NCBI RefSeq assembly: GCF_010093535.1
Contig: NW_022985185.1
Location: 214,917 to 264,695 of the forward strand
Direction of reading: 5' to 3'
DNA: 49,779 nucleotides
Source of the DNA: Lindgomyces ingoldianus
Taxonomy: Eukaryota > Ascomycota > Dothideomycetes > Pleosporales > Lindgomycetaceae
Each line of letters starts with the position of its first letter. The first letter of the stretch is position 1. The position numbers and the translations under genes are program-made. This document shows positions 23,759-35,483 of the stretch, in pieces. The notes under the pieces were generated by a model, which was not told the DNA's origin, did no database searches, and saw only the letters and a program-made list of their open reading frames with translations.

Positions 23759-26700
23759 TCAGTCTGTCCATCCAGGTTGTCTGTATGCACTCTTCGCCGC
23801 CACCACCCGTCCCACGGCCTCCATGCTCGCCCCCCCCATGATCTCAAACACGGCCACATCTGCCTTGACCTCTTTGGCGAACCAGCTTCGCAGCTCTACG
23901 GAAAGCAGCGAATCTACTCCATATGCATGCAATGGTTTACTCGTCTCGATGTCCTCTACTCCAATTGACAGCGCCTTAGACAGCTTGCGGCTCAGGCCAT
24001 CGACTACCAGCTCACCCGCCTCAGCTAGGGACGTGGCAATGGCAAAAGCAGCGGCATAATCGATCGAATTCTGAGCGTTGGTGCTAGAGGCTGTGTGCGT
24101 ATCATCAAGGCCCATGTGATGCATGTACCGGAACATGGGACGGTACAGTAGGGCAGGTACGTCCGTTCCTTTGGCCCGTAAGCTGGCTGGAGTCGCGAGG
24201 CCGACCATGGTCTGGCAGGCGAGTGGCATTGCAATAGGCAAGCTTGGATTGCAGTAATGATCTAGCACAGCCACGAACTCCGGTGTTGCGATGGGCATCA
24301 TGATTCCGGACGCCGCAAAGGCTTTGGTGAGAAACTCGCTTTCGGCGATAATTCCCTCGTCTTGCATCCAGCCTAAATCGATGGAGACGGCTTTTTGGCC
24401 GCGACTAACACGATGCCTTGCCAACGCATCGAGATAGGTGCTTCCGGCGGCGTAATTGGCTTGCGCCCCTGAGCCGTGGATCCCAACGAGAGAAGAGAGC
24501 ATGATGAAGAAGTCGAGGTTGGGCAGGAGGCGATGAAGGTTCCAGGATCCCTGGACCTTGGGCTTGATAGCGAGGTCCCAGTCTGGGAATGTCATTTTTT
24601 CGAAAATGATATCCTGCGACTCTGTAAGCATAACCATCTCTCAAAAACATCTTGTAGGAGGACTCTACTGACCTTGAGAACCATTGCGCCCTGAATACAA
24701 CCCTTGACTGGAGGCATAGTCTTCTTGCACTCGTTTAGTACGGCCTCCAGTCGACCGAAGTTTGTAACGTCGCACGCGGGAGCTTCAACACGAACGCCTT
24801 GAGATTGAAGCTCTTCTACTAGAGCAGCTGCTTGCTCGGAACGAGCTCCGGAACGAGACAATAGTAGCAGATTCTTTGCTCCGCGGCGCGCCATCCATCG
24901 AGCACTAGCACGGGCAACTCCCCCGAAGCCACCAGCAATGAGATAAGTCGCATCTTTCTCGAAGTAATAGCTCGGTTTTGTGTCAAGGACAGTCTGAGAT
25001 GTCAGTAGACATTCTTTTCCTTTGGGATAGATTTCTGGGTATACTCACTAATACTTTATCCTCCTTCCTCATCTCAATGACGATCTTGCCGATATTCTTT
25101 CCGCTCTGCATGTAGCGGAAAGCATCCTCAATATCAGAGACAGAATAGGTATGGAGCGGCTGCGAGACTTGCACTTTCTTTTGTTCTGTTAATTTCAATA
25201 CTGCTTCCAACGACTTTCGCACGAATGCTGGGCGCTCCTTGGAGATGCTGACGAGGTCGACCGCGCTGAAAGAGACATTCCGAGCGAACTGCTTCATGGG
25301 CAGACTCGAGTGACCGTGAATATCTCGTTTTCCAATTTCAACAAAACGACCAAAGCTTGCCATGCATTCCCAGGTCGCAACGAGTGACTTCCCAGCTAAA
25401 GAGTTCAGCACGACGTCGACCCCATGGCCGTTTGTCACACGCATGATTCCTTGCGCAAACGTCGTGTTTCTGCTGTAGAAGATGTGGTCTTCCTGGATCC
25501 CATAGTGGTCGATGAGCAGCTTTTTCTTCCTTTCGGAACTGACTGTTACGAACACTTCAGCGCCGATATGTTGCGCGATCTGAACGGCCGCCTGGCCAGT
25601 TCCACCGGCAGCTGCGTGGATCAACACAGACTCCCCTTTTTGCAGACGAGCTACCTCCACTAAGGAATGATAGGCGGTGATGGCACAGCAGGGTAAACCA
25701 GCTGCTGCTGCAAAGGAGAGACCGTCTGGAATCTTCATAACTAGCTGGACATTTGTGCGTGCGTACGACTTGAAACAGTCGAAGACCACTCCACAGACAC
25801 GATCACCGGGCTTTAGATCTGCGGTCTCGCTACCGACCCGGGTGACGATTCCGGCGCATTCGGCGCCGATGATGGTCTGATTGATTCGTCCTAAGGCCGT
25901 AAGGCAATCCATGAAATTGACACCAGTCGCCGTGACCTCGATTTCAACCTCATCGCTTGCCAATGGAATTTTCACTGCCTTATCTTCGAGGAAGCGGAGG
26001 GAATCCAAGAGACCAGGCGTTTCGAAATTCAAGGCCAAAGCGGGTCCAGCACCGAAGGGCAGCATTTCAGTCTTCTGTGTGGCAGTTGTGTTCTGGATCT
26101 CAAGGTTCATGTGGTTCGCTTCTACGATTCTGTTCGCACAAAGCATGCCGTTCTCTTCAATATACTCAGTCTCGAAGTCGTTAATGGATGTAAAGAGTGT
26201 TTTCTTGACTACTTTCATAATGTGCTTGAGATGGGATTCTTCTGGTCGTGTTGATTCCAGGCTCAATGTCACCGCCTTTAACAGGCCGTTTTCTGTTCGA
26301 AGGGTCCTTAGCAAGCCTTGCGCGATGTGGAAGTCAGGTTGCTCCATAGAGGCACCACCACCGTTATTGGCCCAAACGATGCCCTTGGCCCTGGACAGCA
26401 CCGATCGGTATGCATTGAAGGTGTCTTCGTCTAGGTTGTGAAGAAGGGGGACGTGCAGCTCCGTCAGGAAGATACAGAATCTTTCGGCAAGATCATCCAT
26501 TTGGGCCGCTCGCGCAAGCATGACAACTTCACACTTTGGACTACCCAGAGATTTCAATGAGTCTTGGAGCTGTAGCGCAAGACTCTGCTCCATCAGGGGA
26601 CCATCCTTGACAACGATCAGTGTCTTTGGTATCGCCACTGACTCTGGCTGCTGCTCTAACGATGTCGAGACCATGATACTCAGCTCCTGGCATGTCGGGT

Positions 26701-29700
26701 CGCGGTAATCGGAAAGCACGAGATCAACGCCAGAGAAACCGTTTCGGCCAAGGACGCGATCCCATTTCTGTGGCGTCATGGTCGGACCCCACTCCCGGTA
26801 ATCGTCGGTACTTAGCCACCATCCGGGAAGGAGGCCGAAAGAGAATCCGGATCGTCCAAAATCCCCGGTTCCTTCCAGGAGGACTAGCTTGCCGCCAGGC
26901 TTGAGAAGCGCATGGACGTTCTTTAACGTCACGTCCATATGCTTCGTGGCATGGAGAACATTGGCGGCAACGATCAAGTCATACGTTCCCTTCTCATAGC
27001 CCTGCTTCGAGACGTCGCATTCGATGTCGAGGACCTTGTACTGCATTTTCGAACTGTACTCTTTGAAGTCTTCCTTTGCACCCTCGAAGAAGGCAGGGGA
27101 GATATCGGTAAAGTCAAATTGGGAACACCGGGGTGTAGACGATTTATCGTCTCCATACATCATGAGGGGCTTGATGATGTATGCGGTTGTGCCGCCCGTT
27201 CCTGCTCCAATCTCCAACGCTTTCAGACCCGGGGTTTTGTGCGCTAAAAGATCCATGAGCTTGATAAATTGTCCCGAGAGCCGAGCATTGATCTCAAGAT
27301 AGTAGTTCTTGGCTAGATCACCTTGGAAAAGAAGGTTCAGGGGATCGACCTCGCCCTTGAGAATCTGGACCAAGTGTCGAGCCACTTCGGTGTAGAACTT
27401 TCCTTCGCTGCTCGAAGTTTCTAGAAATTTGTGGAGTCTCTCAAGATGCATAGGGTCGTCCAAGCGGGACGACCACTCCGGCCGTGCATGAAGCAGTGTG
27501 CCAGCTTCGTACTTCTCCACTTGACGTTCCATCCAGCGGACATACTGCTGTCTTGATCCATCGATCTCGGCGTTTCCAAGGACTTGAAGAGTCTTCTTGA
27601 TGGAGGCAAACAAGAAGAAGGCCAAGTCTTGGTAGTAGTCTCGGGGCTCTTCTGCAGGCCAACAGTCCTCGAAGTAGAGATCTGCCTGCTTTTGTTCCAG
27701 GAAGTCAACATCTGGTTTCCAATCCATGTTGTAGCATAACTGCCTCATCGAGGACTGCCCCTCCGTATCAGTCTCGCCCTGGGAGATGTTGGTGGTTTCG
27801 AGGACGTCCACTGAAGCTAGGACCTTACGTGTTGTTTTGTCTACTGCAAACATCGCAGACTCAGTCTGACGATAGCCCTTTGAAACGGGATGGGATGAAG
27901 CACAAATTGAAGTTGAGTCGGCGCAAGAGAGCCCCGACGCCGACAACCAAAGGTTGGTGATGCGGGTTGGCACCGTTGTCGGAATAGCCTCTTTGCCTCC
28001 TTGAGTCAACCCTACCAAGCAAAGCTGAATTAAGGCATCGAGAGTGGTCGGGTGGACGACGTGGGGCTGAGGGTAGTTGGCATGATCTTGCTCTTTCCAC
28101 TGAAAGACAGCAATATCAGCTATAGTTTCGCTCTGGGCATTACAAGAGACATTGCTGAGCGTTCTGAAAGAAGGGCCAAAACTGAGGCCCATCGCCTTGA
28201 GATGCTCGTAGAGAGTTTCCGAATCAACAGTGTCGGCGCAACGCTCCTGCCGAGTTTCGTACAGTTTCTCGAAGCGATGTAAGTTCTCTTGCGCTTCCTT
28301 TCCAACATCTACCTCGGTAATGGTATCCTCAAGCTCGAGCTGGACTGTTCCTCGGCAGTTCTCAGACCAGGTGTCATCCTCGAAGGTGCAGATTCGAAAC
28401 TCAGACAGTGCTGCATCTTTATCATAGGCGTCTTGGACTGGCCGAATGTAAATCTGAACGTCGGCTCCTTCTTGGTTGGAAGGAATATTCAAGGTCTTCT
28501 GGAATGTTGCGTTCTTAATCCGGTAGCCGACAATTTTCTTGGAGGGATCGGCTAACTGACGAGCACCTTCTATAGCCATGACAAGCATACCCGCCGCTGG
28601 ATATATCACGTTGCCATTGACCTGATGGTCCTCGACCCAAGGAACTTGGGAGATTTTAATGACGTTACGCCATCTGGCTTCTAATGGATTCCAATCAGAA
28701 ACCCGAGTTCCGATAAGGTCATGACGAGGATGCGTTCGTAGCCTGAACTCCTTGCTCAGCCGACTCTCATGCCAGTAATTCTGAGAGTGGTCGAAGGGAT
28801 ACTCTGGAAGATCTGGCAGAGCCATGAACCGGTTGGTGATCTTCATTCTGGCCTCGTTGACATTGGCAACTTCGACGGGGTATCCAAGGCAGTAAAGTTT
28901 TCCGATAGCGGTTAGCGTGGTCTCTAAAGCAGGCACATTTCGCGTTAGGGCCGAACAGTAGCTAACCTCATTGGCCCTCGAGGTGATCTTCAGAATGTCT
29001 TTGGCGGGTCCTTGGAGAGCGGAATGAGGGCCAAGCTCAAGGAGGTCGGAGACCACGACTGTGCTTCTAGATGCCGCGCCCAATTTTTTCTTCCCTGATT
29101 TGTCGGAACTCGATGCCAATTGCCCGAGTGCCTCAGAAAATCGAACTGGGGAGGTAAGATTTCTGACCCAGTATTCTCCTCGACTGAGTTCACTGGCGGA
29201 GGTCAACCTCCCAGTCACGGATGATACCATGGTTTGGGTTCCTTTGAGAGGTGTGCCAGGCTCCAAATGCTCTATTGCTTCGAGATACTCACCAGCGATC
29301 CGTTCCATATGCTGTGAGTGATATGCAACGTCGACTAGCAATTTGCGGGCAAACACTGAGTCGGCATCGAGGAGTAGCTTGAGGGCATCGACTTGATCCT
29401 GATCTCCAGATACGGTTACACTCTTTGGACTGTTGACACATGCAACTACAATCCCAGTGTGTCGGAACTCGAGCGCAACTTTCTGGATATAGGGTCGGAC
29501 ATCAAGCTCTGAGAGCCCGACCGCGATCATCGCTCCAGATACAACTCCAGATTTGGCCATGGTCGCGGAGAGTTTACCCCTAAAGTATGCTACTTTGCAG
29601 GCGGAACGAAGTGAAAGAGCCCCCATACAGTATGCGGCGGCAATTTCACCTGACGAATGGCCGACCACTGCCGCAGGAGTGATATTGAAACTTCGGAGGA

Positions 29701-32004
29701 GTTCAATAAGCGCAATTTGCAAAGCTGTGCAAAGCGGCTGGCTGAACTCGGGTCGATTCACGTTGGATATCGATTTGTCCTTGTGCATTTCCTCTATGAG
29801 AGACCATGGACAGCCCATATCCTCAAGATACATCTCTGCCATTTGAAGAGTCGTCTTATAGACTGGATACGCCATCAGATCTCGGCCCATTCCAGCGTAT
29901 TGTGCCCCTTGTCCAGTGAATATATATGCGAGACCTAGGTTTTGCTTGGAGCGAACGGCTTTCGACAATCGGAGTCCACCTTGCAGTTGGCCAATACTAG
30001 TAGAGATTGCGAAAGATTTCCAAGGGAAGGCACTCCGCCGGACAGCTAAAGTGTAAGCAAGACTACTGAAGTACTCTTGCTCCTCGCCCGCTTTGATCGA
30101 TAAGCTCTTGAAGTACTCGCTGTAAGTTTTCTCTAGTCGACTTAGGCCGCCCTCGTCGGCTGCTGACCAGACAAGAAGCCTTGGTCTTGCATCCTCTATA
30201 GGGATTCCGTTGGTCCCACTGAGAGAAACAGGGGGTATGACAGCATTGCTTAGCTCTTCTATTGAAGGAGGCAATTCCCGTGTGTGGTGGAAGCCCCGAA
30301 GTCCTCGGAGCCTAAGGAAGTTATATGCGTCGTCGATGACTGCATGTGAGTTCGAACCACCAAAGCCGAACGAGTTAACGGACGCTCGACGTAAGCCATT
30401 TTCAGGCCACGGAACACATTTCAGAGGGAACTAAGAGAGCCGTCAGAAATGGTCAACTCGATTAGGGTGCTGCAGGGCTTACGCGAATATTAAGCGCGGG
30501 AGCATCGATCTTTGGGTTTGGCTTTTCAAAGTTTGTGTTTGGGGGAATTACTCCCTTCTCGAGGCAGATGATCGTCTTGATCAGTCCTGCAATTCCACTA
30601 GCTCCTTCGAGATGGCCTATGTTTGATTTTACTGCACCGCTACACTGCTAGTTAGCCTTGCGTCAAAAATTGCTCGGGTCACTGTTGTATACGTACATGT
30701 ACAAAGGATCTTCCGGACTGCGGTACTTGGAAAATGCAGCTCCGATAGCACCAACTTCAATAGGATCTCCGATGGCCGTCCCTGTCCCGTGTGCCTCGAA
30801 GAAACGAGTGACACCCAGGTCCAGGCCAGCCTTTTCATAACATTCGCGAATCAAAATTTCCTGTGCTTGTGCACTTGGTTGAGTAATCCCAGGGGTTCTG
30901 CCATCCGAATTCGAACCTGTTGATCGAATGACTCCTCTGATTGTATCACCGTCCCGGAGTGCATCAGATAGACGCTTGATGACGACCACACCACACCCTT
31001 CTCCTCGAGCGTACCCGTTAGCGCGAGAGTCGAAACTCCAACATCGGCTGTCTGGAGAAAGGAAACCCATATTGCCAAGGAAAAGGTACGGCTCGAGGCC
31101 TAAGATGTTACTTGCTCCAGCAACGAGCGCCTGGACTTGCCGTTAGCCTACCGTCTAAAGCATCTTCTACAGGACAAAGGATGGTATACCATATCTGCAT
31201 CGCCATTCCGCAGACCCTGGCATGCCATATCAAGCGCCATCATACTACTAGAGCAGGCAGAGTCGAGGTGAATGCTTGGCCCAGTAAGGTTGAAGAACCA
31301 TGATAACCTATTCGCAAGGATGCTTATGGCTACACCCGTGGCGGCATATTTAGGAAGGGTATCATTGTCCTTAAAGACCATCTGGCGATAGTCGTCTGTA
31401 AAACTGCCAGTATGGACCGATGTCTTTGAGCCATTGGCCTTCTCTAGTGGAATACCAGCTAAACGCAGTTAGTTATGACTATCGAGCGAGCAATAACTAC
31501 AAACCATTTTCGAGAGCACGATACGCAGTCTCAAGCAGTGTCCGCTGCTGGACATCCATGGCGGCGGCCTCAGCCGAAGTAATGGAGAAGAATGGGGCAT
31601 CGAAGAGCCCCAGGCTCTCTTTGAGGAAATGCCCTCCTCGAGGGTATATCTAGGACTGACTTAGCACGCATGCTCCTTCTTGCTAATATTTATTGAAGGG
31701 CTCTCACAGTATCATCTCGTGTCTTGTCTGGGCTATAGAATGCATCGATGTTGATTCTGTCTTTGGGGATCTCAGTCATAGCACATCTTTTCTCCACAAG
31801 CATTTGCCAGAATGCTTCTGGGGAGGTTGCCTCCTCGGGAAATTTTAGAGAGAAGCCAATAACAGCAAGGGGTTCTAGCAAATCATCCTCGGCCGAGGAG
31901 TAAGTGCTTCGGGCGATGGCATTCGGCGACTTGGCTGCAAAGTATTCGGGGGGCGACCTCGAACGGCTCCGGTCGACATGATGGTATAGAAGGCCGGGTG
32001 CCAT
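23759..32004 (-). CDS. Highly reducing polyketide synthase (KS-AT-DH-cMT-ER-KR-ACP)
   Basis: This iterative type I PKS is predicted to build a reduced, possibly C-methylated chain from malonyl-CoA. Eight exons: 31708-32004, 31505-31649, 31190-31458, 30697-31130, 30483-30639, 25049-30430, 24673-24993 and 23759-24613 (2,619 aa). KS (about 43-470) has Cys216 in DSACSSS, His351 in EAHGTGT and His391 in NIGHLEG. AT has [12 protein letters not shown] and GHSSGE (about S693). DH has [10 protein letters not shown] (about H1036) and HPTTLDA (about D1232). cMT has the SAM motif [10 protein letters not shown] (about 1507-1516). ER (about 1915-2225) has [13 protein letters not shown] has GGFGGVAR and the catalytic Ser/Tyr (about S2375, Y2389 in NYAAG). 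ACP has GVDSL (about S2570). No TE, reductase or condensation domain follows. Five of the seven introns interrupt the N-terminal KS region. The start MAPGLLYHH lies about 40 residues before the KS; an upstream in-frame ATG would add an unlikely leader. All inspected catalytic residues are present. Confidence 0.95.
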
Positions 32005-32291
32005 GGCAATTAACAAGGAGAAGTTGAAGTCTAATTGGTCTATCGGTCTAGTAACACGTATTGAGCAACGCGAAATGGTTGTAAGGATCAATTGCACAAA
32101 GGTTGCGTCGGATTGCGTGCTCGCAGTTTGGGGAATCTGGGCAAGCTTAAGTAGAGAATAGGCGCCTGCTTCCAAATCACTCCCTCTCTACTCCAGTTCT
32201 TCCCTCCATCATCATCTCCCGGAATTGAGCTTGCTCCGAACTTGCCGCGTCCATCTTCCTCCTTTCGGAACGCCTTTGATTATGGGCCCAG

Positions 32292-32570
32292 CGTCACCGT
32301 GGGCTGGGCTGGATCCTGCGAAATCGACACATTCTTCCCCGACTGGCTTAGTATCTTGATAATACATCGGACGAAGCCCTTCGAAGCCGACGACAGGCAT
32401 GGACCAACACTGCACAAAAGAGTCTAACCGAGTGGCTGACGTTACCGCGGGATGGGCTTGGATCCTACGAGGTCAACACGTTTTCTCCCACCTGAATAGT
32501 ATTTTGATATTACATTGGATGGTGTTTCTCGGATCTGAAGCGAAGCATGGGCCAACACTGTCTCACAAAG
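32292..32570. repeat. Pair of diverged direct repeats, about 130 bp each
   Basis: Copy A (32292-32420) and copy B (32438-32570) share an ordered set of short blocks: GG-TGGATCCT, a TAGTAT-TTGAT block, and GCATGG-CCAACACTG. Visible identity is roughly two thirds to three quarters. They lie in tandem 17 bases apart, upstream of the PKS start. Confidence 0.7.
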
Positions 32571-32710
32571 CGGTGGATGGTTGTGAATGCTAAGAGCTAG
32601 CCCAGCACGCGACGCCAAGCTAGATACCAGGGCTGACTCCAGGGATGGAGTTGTCGGGTTTGTGGATGCACGAATCGACAAGGGTGCAATAAAGTAGTTT
32701 AGAGAATTTC

Positions 32711-32862
32711 GTGGAACACCAACACAGCAGGATTCGGACATGCAAGCATCGGAACCCCGGCTACTAATATGCAAGGTTAATATATTATAAAGTGGCTGGC
32801 AGCACTTTGTGCAACGCCAACAACAGAAGGATTCGTATCTGCAGCAGGAGATTCGCGGCTGC
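32711..32862. repeat. Second pair of diverged direct repeats, about 53 bp each
   Basis: Copies at 32711-32763 and 32809-32862 share the order GTG-AAC-CCAAC, CAG-AGGATTCG, then GCA and CGGCT. They are separated by AT-rich sequence containing TTAATATATTATAA. Confidence 0.6.
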
Positions 32863-32946
32863 ATTGCGCAAACGCCGGTCCCTTCTAAACAACGCTCAAA
32901 CTCAACCAATCTTCCCGTGCACGACCTCGGACAGGCTGATGAAGCC

Positions 32947-32987
32947 CGGCCGAACTTATTCCTCTAACGGTCAGCTCGGTTCGGCCG
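32947..32987. promoter_or_regulatory. Inverted-repeat candidate operator upstream of the MFS gene
   Basis: A perfect 9-bp inverted repeat, CGGCCGAAC (32947-32955) and GTTCGGCCG (32979-32987), has a 23-base spacer and ends about 105 bases before the MFS start codon. Its right arm overlaps CTCGG-N5-CCGAG (32975-32989), a CGG-N5-CCG arrangement typical of Zn(II)2Cys6 binding sites. Symmetry is seen directly; binding by such a factor is inference, and no such factor is encoded in the window. Confidence 0.5.
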
Positions 32988-33092
32988 AGGAGTGCTGGTA
33001 CAATTTCTCGAATTTCCTCAGCATCACATTGGAGCCTTGCACAGCTCTGCGTTTTGAATTTCTCGCCTATCTCCCTATTGACCCTCGCAGCA

Positions 33093-35096
33093 ATGGCCCA
33101 AGCCACACTCCGCATTGAGCGCACAAGCATGGAAATTATGGGGGCCGCTCCGTACTCTTTCTCCTTGGAAGATTCAGTACACGAGAAGGAAGGAAGTGTG
33201 AAGCTCGAGGAAGGACAGAGTCCACCATCCTCGGACTCTGATATCGCAGATGAGTCGACGCCCACGGAACAACCGAATGCTCATCGCTACGTTACGGGCT
33301 GGCGCCTGTTCTGTCTCTTGTTTGGGTGGGTTAGCCATTGAACTCACCTACACATTCGTGCTGACATTCCACCCTTTCAAGTGTATCGCTCGCCATCTTC
33401 CTAGCCAACCTCGAAGTAACCATCGTTAGCACATCCTTGATTTCCATTACCAACGACTTGAATGGCTTCAGTCGGACTGGGTGGGTGGTGGTTGCCTATC
33501 TCATTACCTATACTGGTATGTATGCGGGAAGGAATCACAAGTCGATGGTCATCTGACATTTTCTCAGGCTTCATCATCGTCTGGGCCAAACTAAGTGATA
33601 TACTGGGCCGTAAAGTCTCTATCAATGCAGCGCTGTTGATCTTTGTTGTGACTTCGGCACTATGTGGTTCAGCGCAGAGCATGACCGCTCTGTCAGTGAA
33701 GACCCCGTTCTCTCTCCCGCCTACTGGCTTATCGTAAACCAGCATCGTTTTCCGTTCGCTCCAGGGTATTGGCGCTGCTGGCTGTTTCTCAGTCTCCATG
33801 GTCATCTTCTTCGAAATGATTCCGAAAGAGAAGTACGCAAAATATGGCAGCATTCTTTCCGCTGATGTGGCCTTGGCAACTGCCCTCGGTCCCATATTCG
33901 GTGGATTGATTGTAGACGGCACCACTTGGCGATGGGTTTTCTTGCTAAAGTATGTCTTATAACTCCTAAAACCCCACAGAACGTCTTCAGTCATCTAATG
34001 AGAACGGCAGTGTTCCTGGAGGCTTGCTAGCAACAGCTATTCTCGTCTTTCTGATCCCTTCAGGCTTCCCTCACCACTGGAAACCGAAATCTGAACAGTC
34101 TAAGGCACGCATTTTCTCTATGGAATGCGTGGAGCGAGTCGATTTTCTCGGATCGCTGCTTCTAATCGGAGCAAACCTGCTTCTTGTGACTGCCTTGCTA
34201 GAAGCCTCTACAACATACTCTTGGTCTTCTGGAGTCACAATTGCACTGATTGTGCTCTCGGCAGTACTTTGGGTTCTATTTGCAGGCTGGGAGTGGTTCG
34301 CTACAAAGGATACAGTTAAACAGGAGCCTGTTTTCCCTTTCCGTTTCTTCTTCAACCGCGCATGGATGGGCATGCTAATGTTTGTCCCTTCCTCCACCGT
34401 CTAAGGGTTTCAACTAACCTAGAGCCTAGAAACTCGGTTCTGCTTGGCGTACCATTTACTGTCATTGTAGTTGATCTTCCGCAGCGATTCCAGGCTATCA
34501 ACGGCGTTTCTGCTCTTAACGCAGGAGTTCGTCTGCTACCATACGCCCTCTTCGCGCCTCTCGGATCTCTCCTGTCGAACATAATTTTCGCCAAGAAGAG
34601 ACTTCCACTGACACTCCTTCTAGCCGGCGCAACCTTCCAGTTCCTTGGGCTCATTCTGCTGGCTACCCTGCCCGAGAAACCTGATCTCCCTAATTCTCTA
34701 TATGGATTTTTGGTCATCGCCGGTCTTGGCGTAGGCCTAACTTTCGGGACTCTAGTAGTCATCACTCCAGAATCAGTAGAACCTCGCGATCTAGCTACAG
34801 CGACGGGTGCTATGATCCAGTCGCGCCAAATGGGTAGTGCAATTGGCATGACCATCGGTTCCAGCATCCTCAACAGCTACCTCAAGTCAAATCTACGCCA
34901 TGTTCTAAGCGCGTCACAGCTGGAGGCTCTGTTGCAGACAACTGCAGTTGTGAAAACCTTTCCAGCTGAGCTTCAGTTGCCGGTCAAGCAGACATTTGCA
35001 GAAGGTTATAGTCTGCAGATGAAAGTCGTTGCCGGAATTGCCGCAGCAGAATTTCTGGCGGTAGCCATGATGGTCAAATTGAAGCATAGAAAGTAG
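33093..35096 (+). CDS. MFS transporter, DHA2-like, probable product exporter
   Basis: This is a major facilitator drug/H+ antiporter type protein of the plasma membrane. Six exons: 33093-33325, 33382-33515, 33568-33691, 33743-33949, 34011-34379 and 34430-35096 (577 aa). A hydrophilic N-terminus of about 70 residues rich in Ser, Glu and Asp precedes the membrane part. The first helix block (VSLAIFLANLEVTIVSTSL) is followed by WVVVAYLITY, motif A (KLSDILGRKVSI), and FRSLQGIGAAG. Motif-C-like ALGPIFGGLIVD and TTWRWVFLLNVPGG come next, then the C-terminal half with PQRFQAINGVSALNAGVR and RQMGSAIG. Length and the order of helices fit the 14-TM DHA2 group. Two donors are non-consensus (GTCAGT after MTAL, GTTTGT before NSVLLG) but both restore family sequence in frame. 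It is divergent from the PKS and is the likely exporter or self-resistance gene of the cluster. Confidence 0.92.
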
Positions 35097-35483
35097 TCAG
35101 AAGAATTAGTTACGATACATTGGGCTCTGCAGAAATGGGCGGATATTTTGGTCCCGATTTCCTAGGAAAAGGATAGGCCAGGAATAATCTCCATCTATTT
35201 CTTGAGGGAAAAAAAGATCTGTTCTATATTTAAGAAGAGCTTACGAATTATCCTGTGTTACGATCTATTTTTCAACTCTACGTTGCGCCTTAACGAGTGA
35301 TAATTTTCAACACTCTACTCATGGTTTTGCATTTCCAAGATTGTTACAGTTTGCAAAGCACGGGTGCTAAGATAGATATCATTATTTTCTGAAACTCAAA
35401 ACTTTCGTAGAAGATAAAATTCTAAAGGTTGATTCAATACATGTTTGCACTCGGAAGTGCCGACACCCTTGGCGCAGCTTGAG
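35097..35483. other. Intergenic region between convergent genes
   Basis: This is the short AT-rich 3' flank shared by the MFS gene and the convergent serine hydrolase gene. Nothing else was seen. Confidence 0.5.

Larger units (their letters stand above)
32005..33092. promoter_or_regulatory. Divergent promoter region of PKS and MFS transporter
   Basis: About 1.1 kb separates the two divergent start codons. It holds two families of diverged direct repeats and, near the MFS start, a strong inverted repeat (separate entries). CCAAT-type pentamers occur on both strands (for example in CAACCAATC near 32900). No gene was found in it. Joint control of PKS and exporter is plausible from the arrangement. 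Confidence 0.65.
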
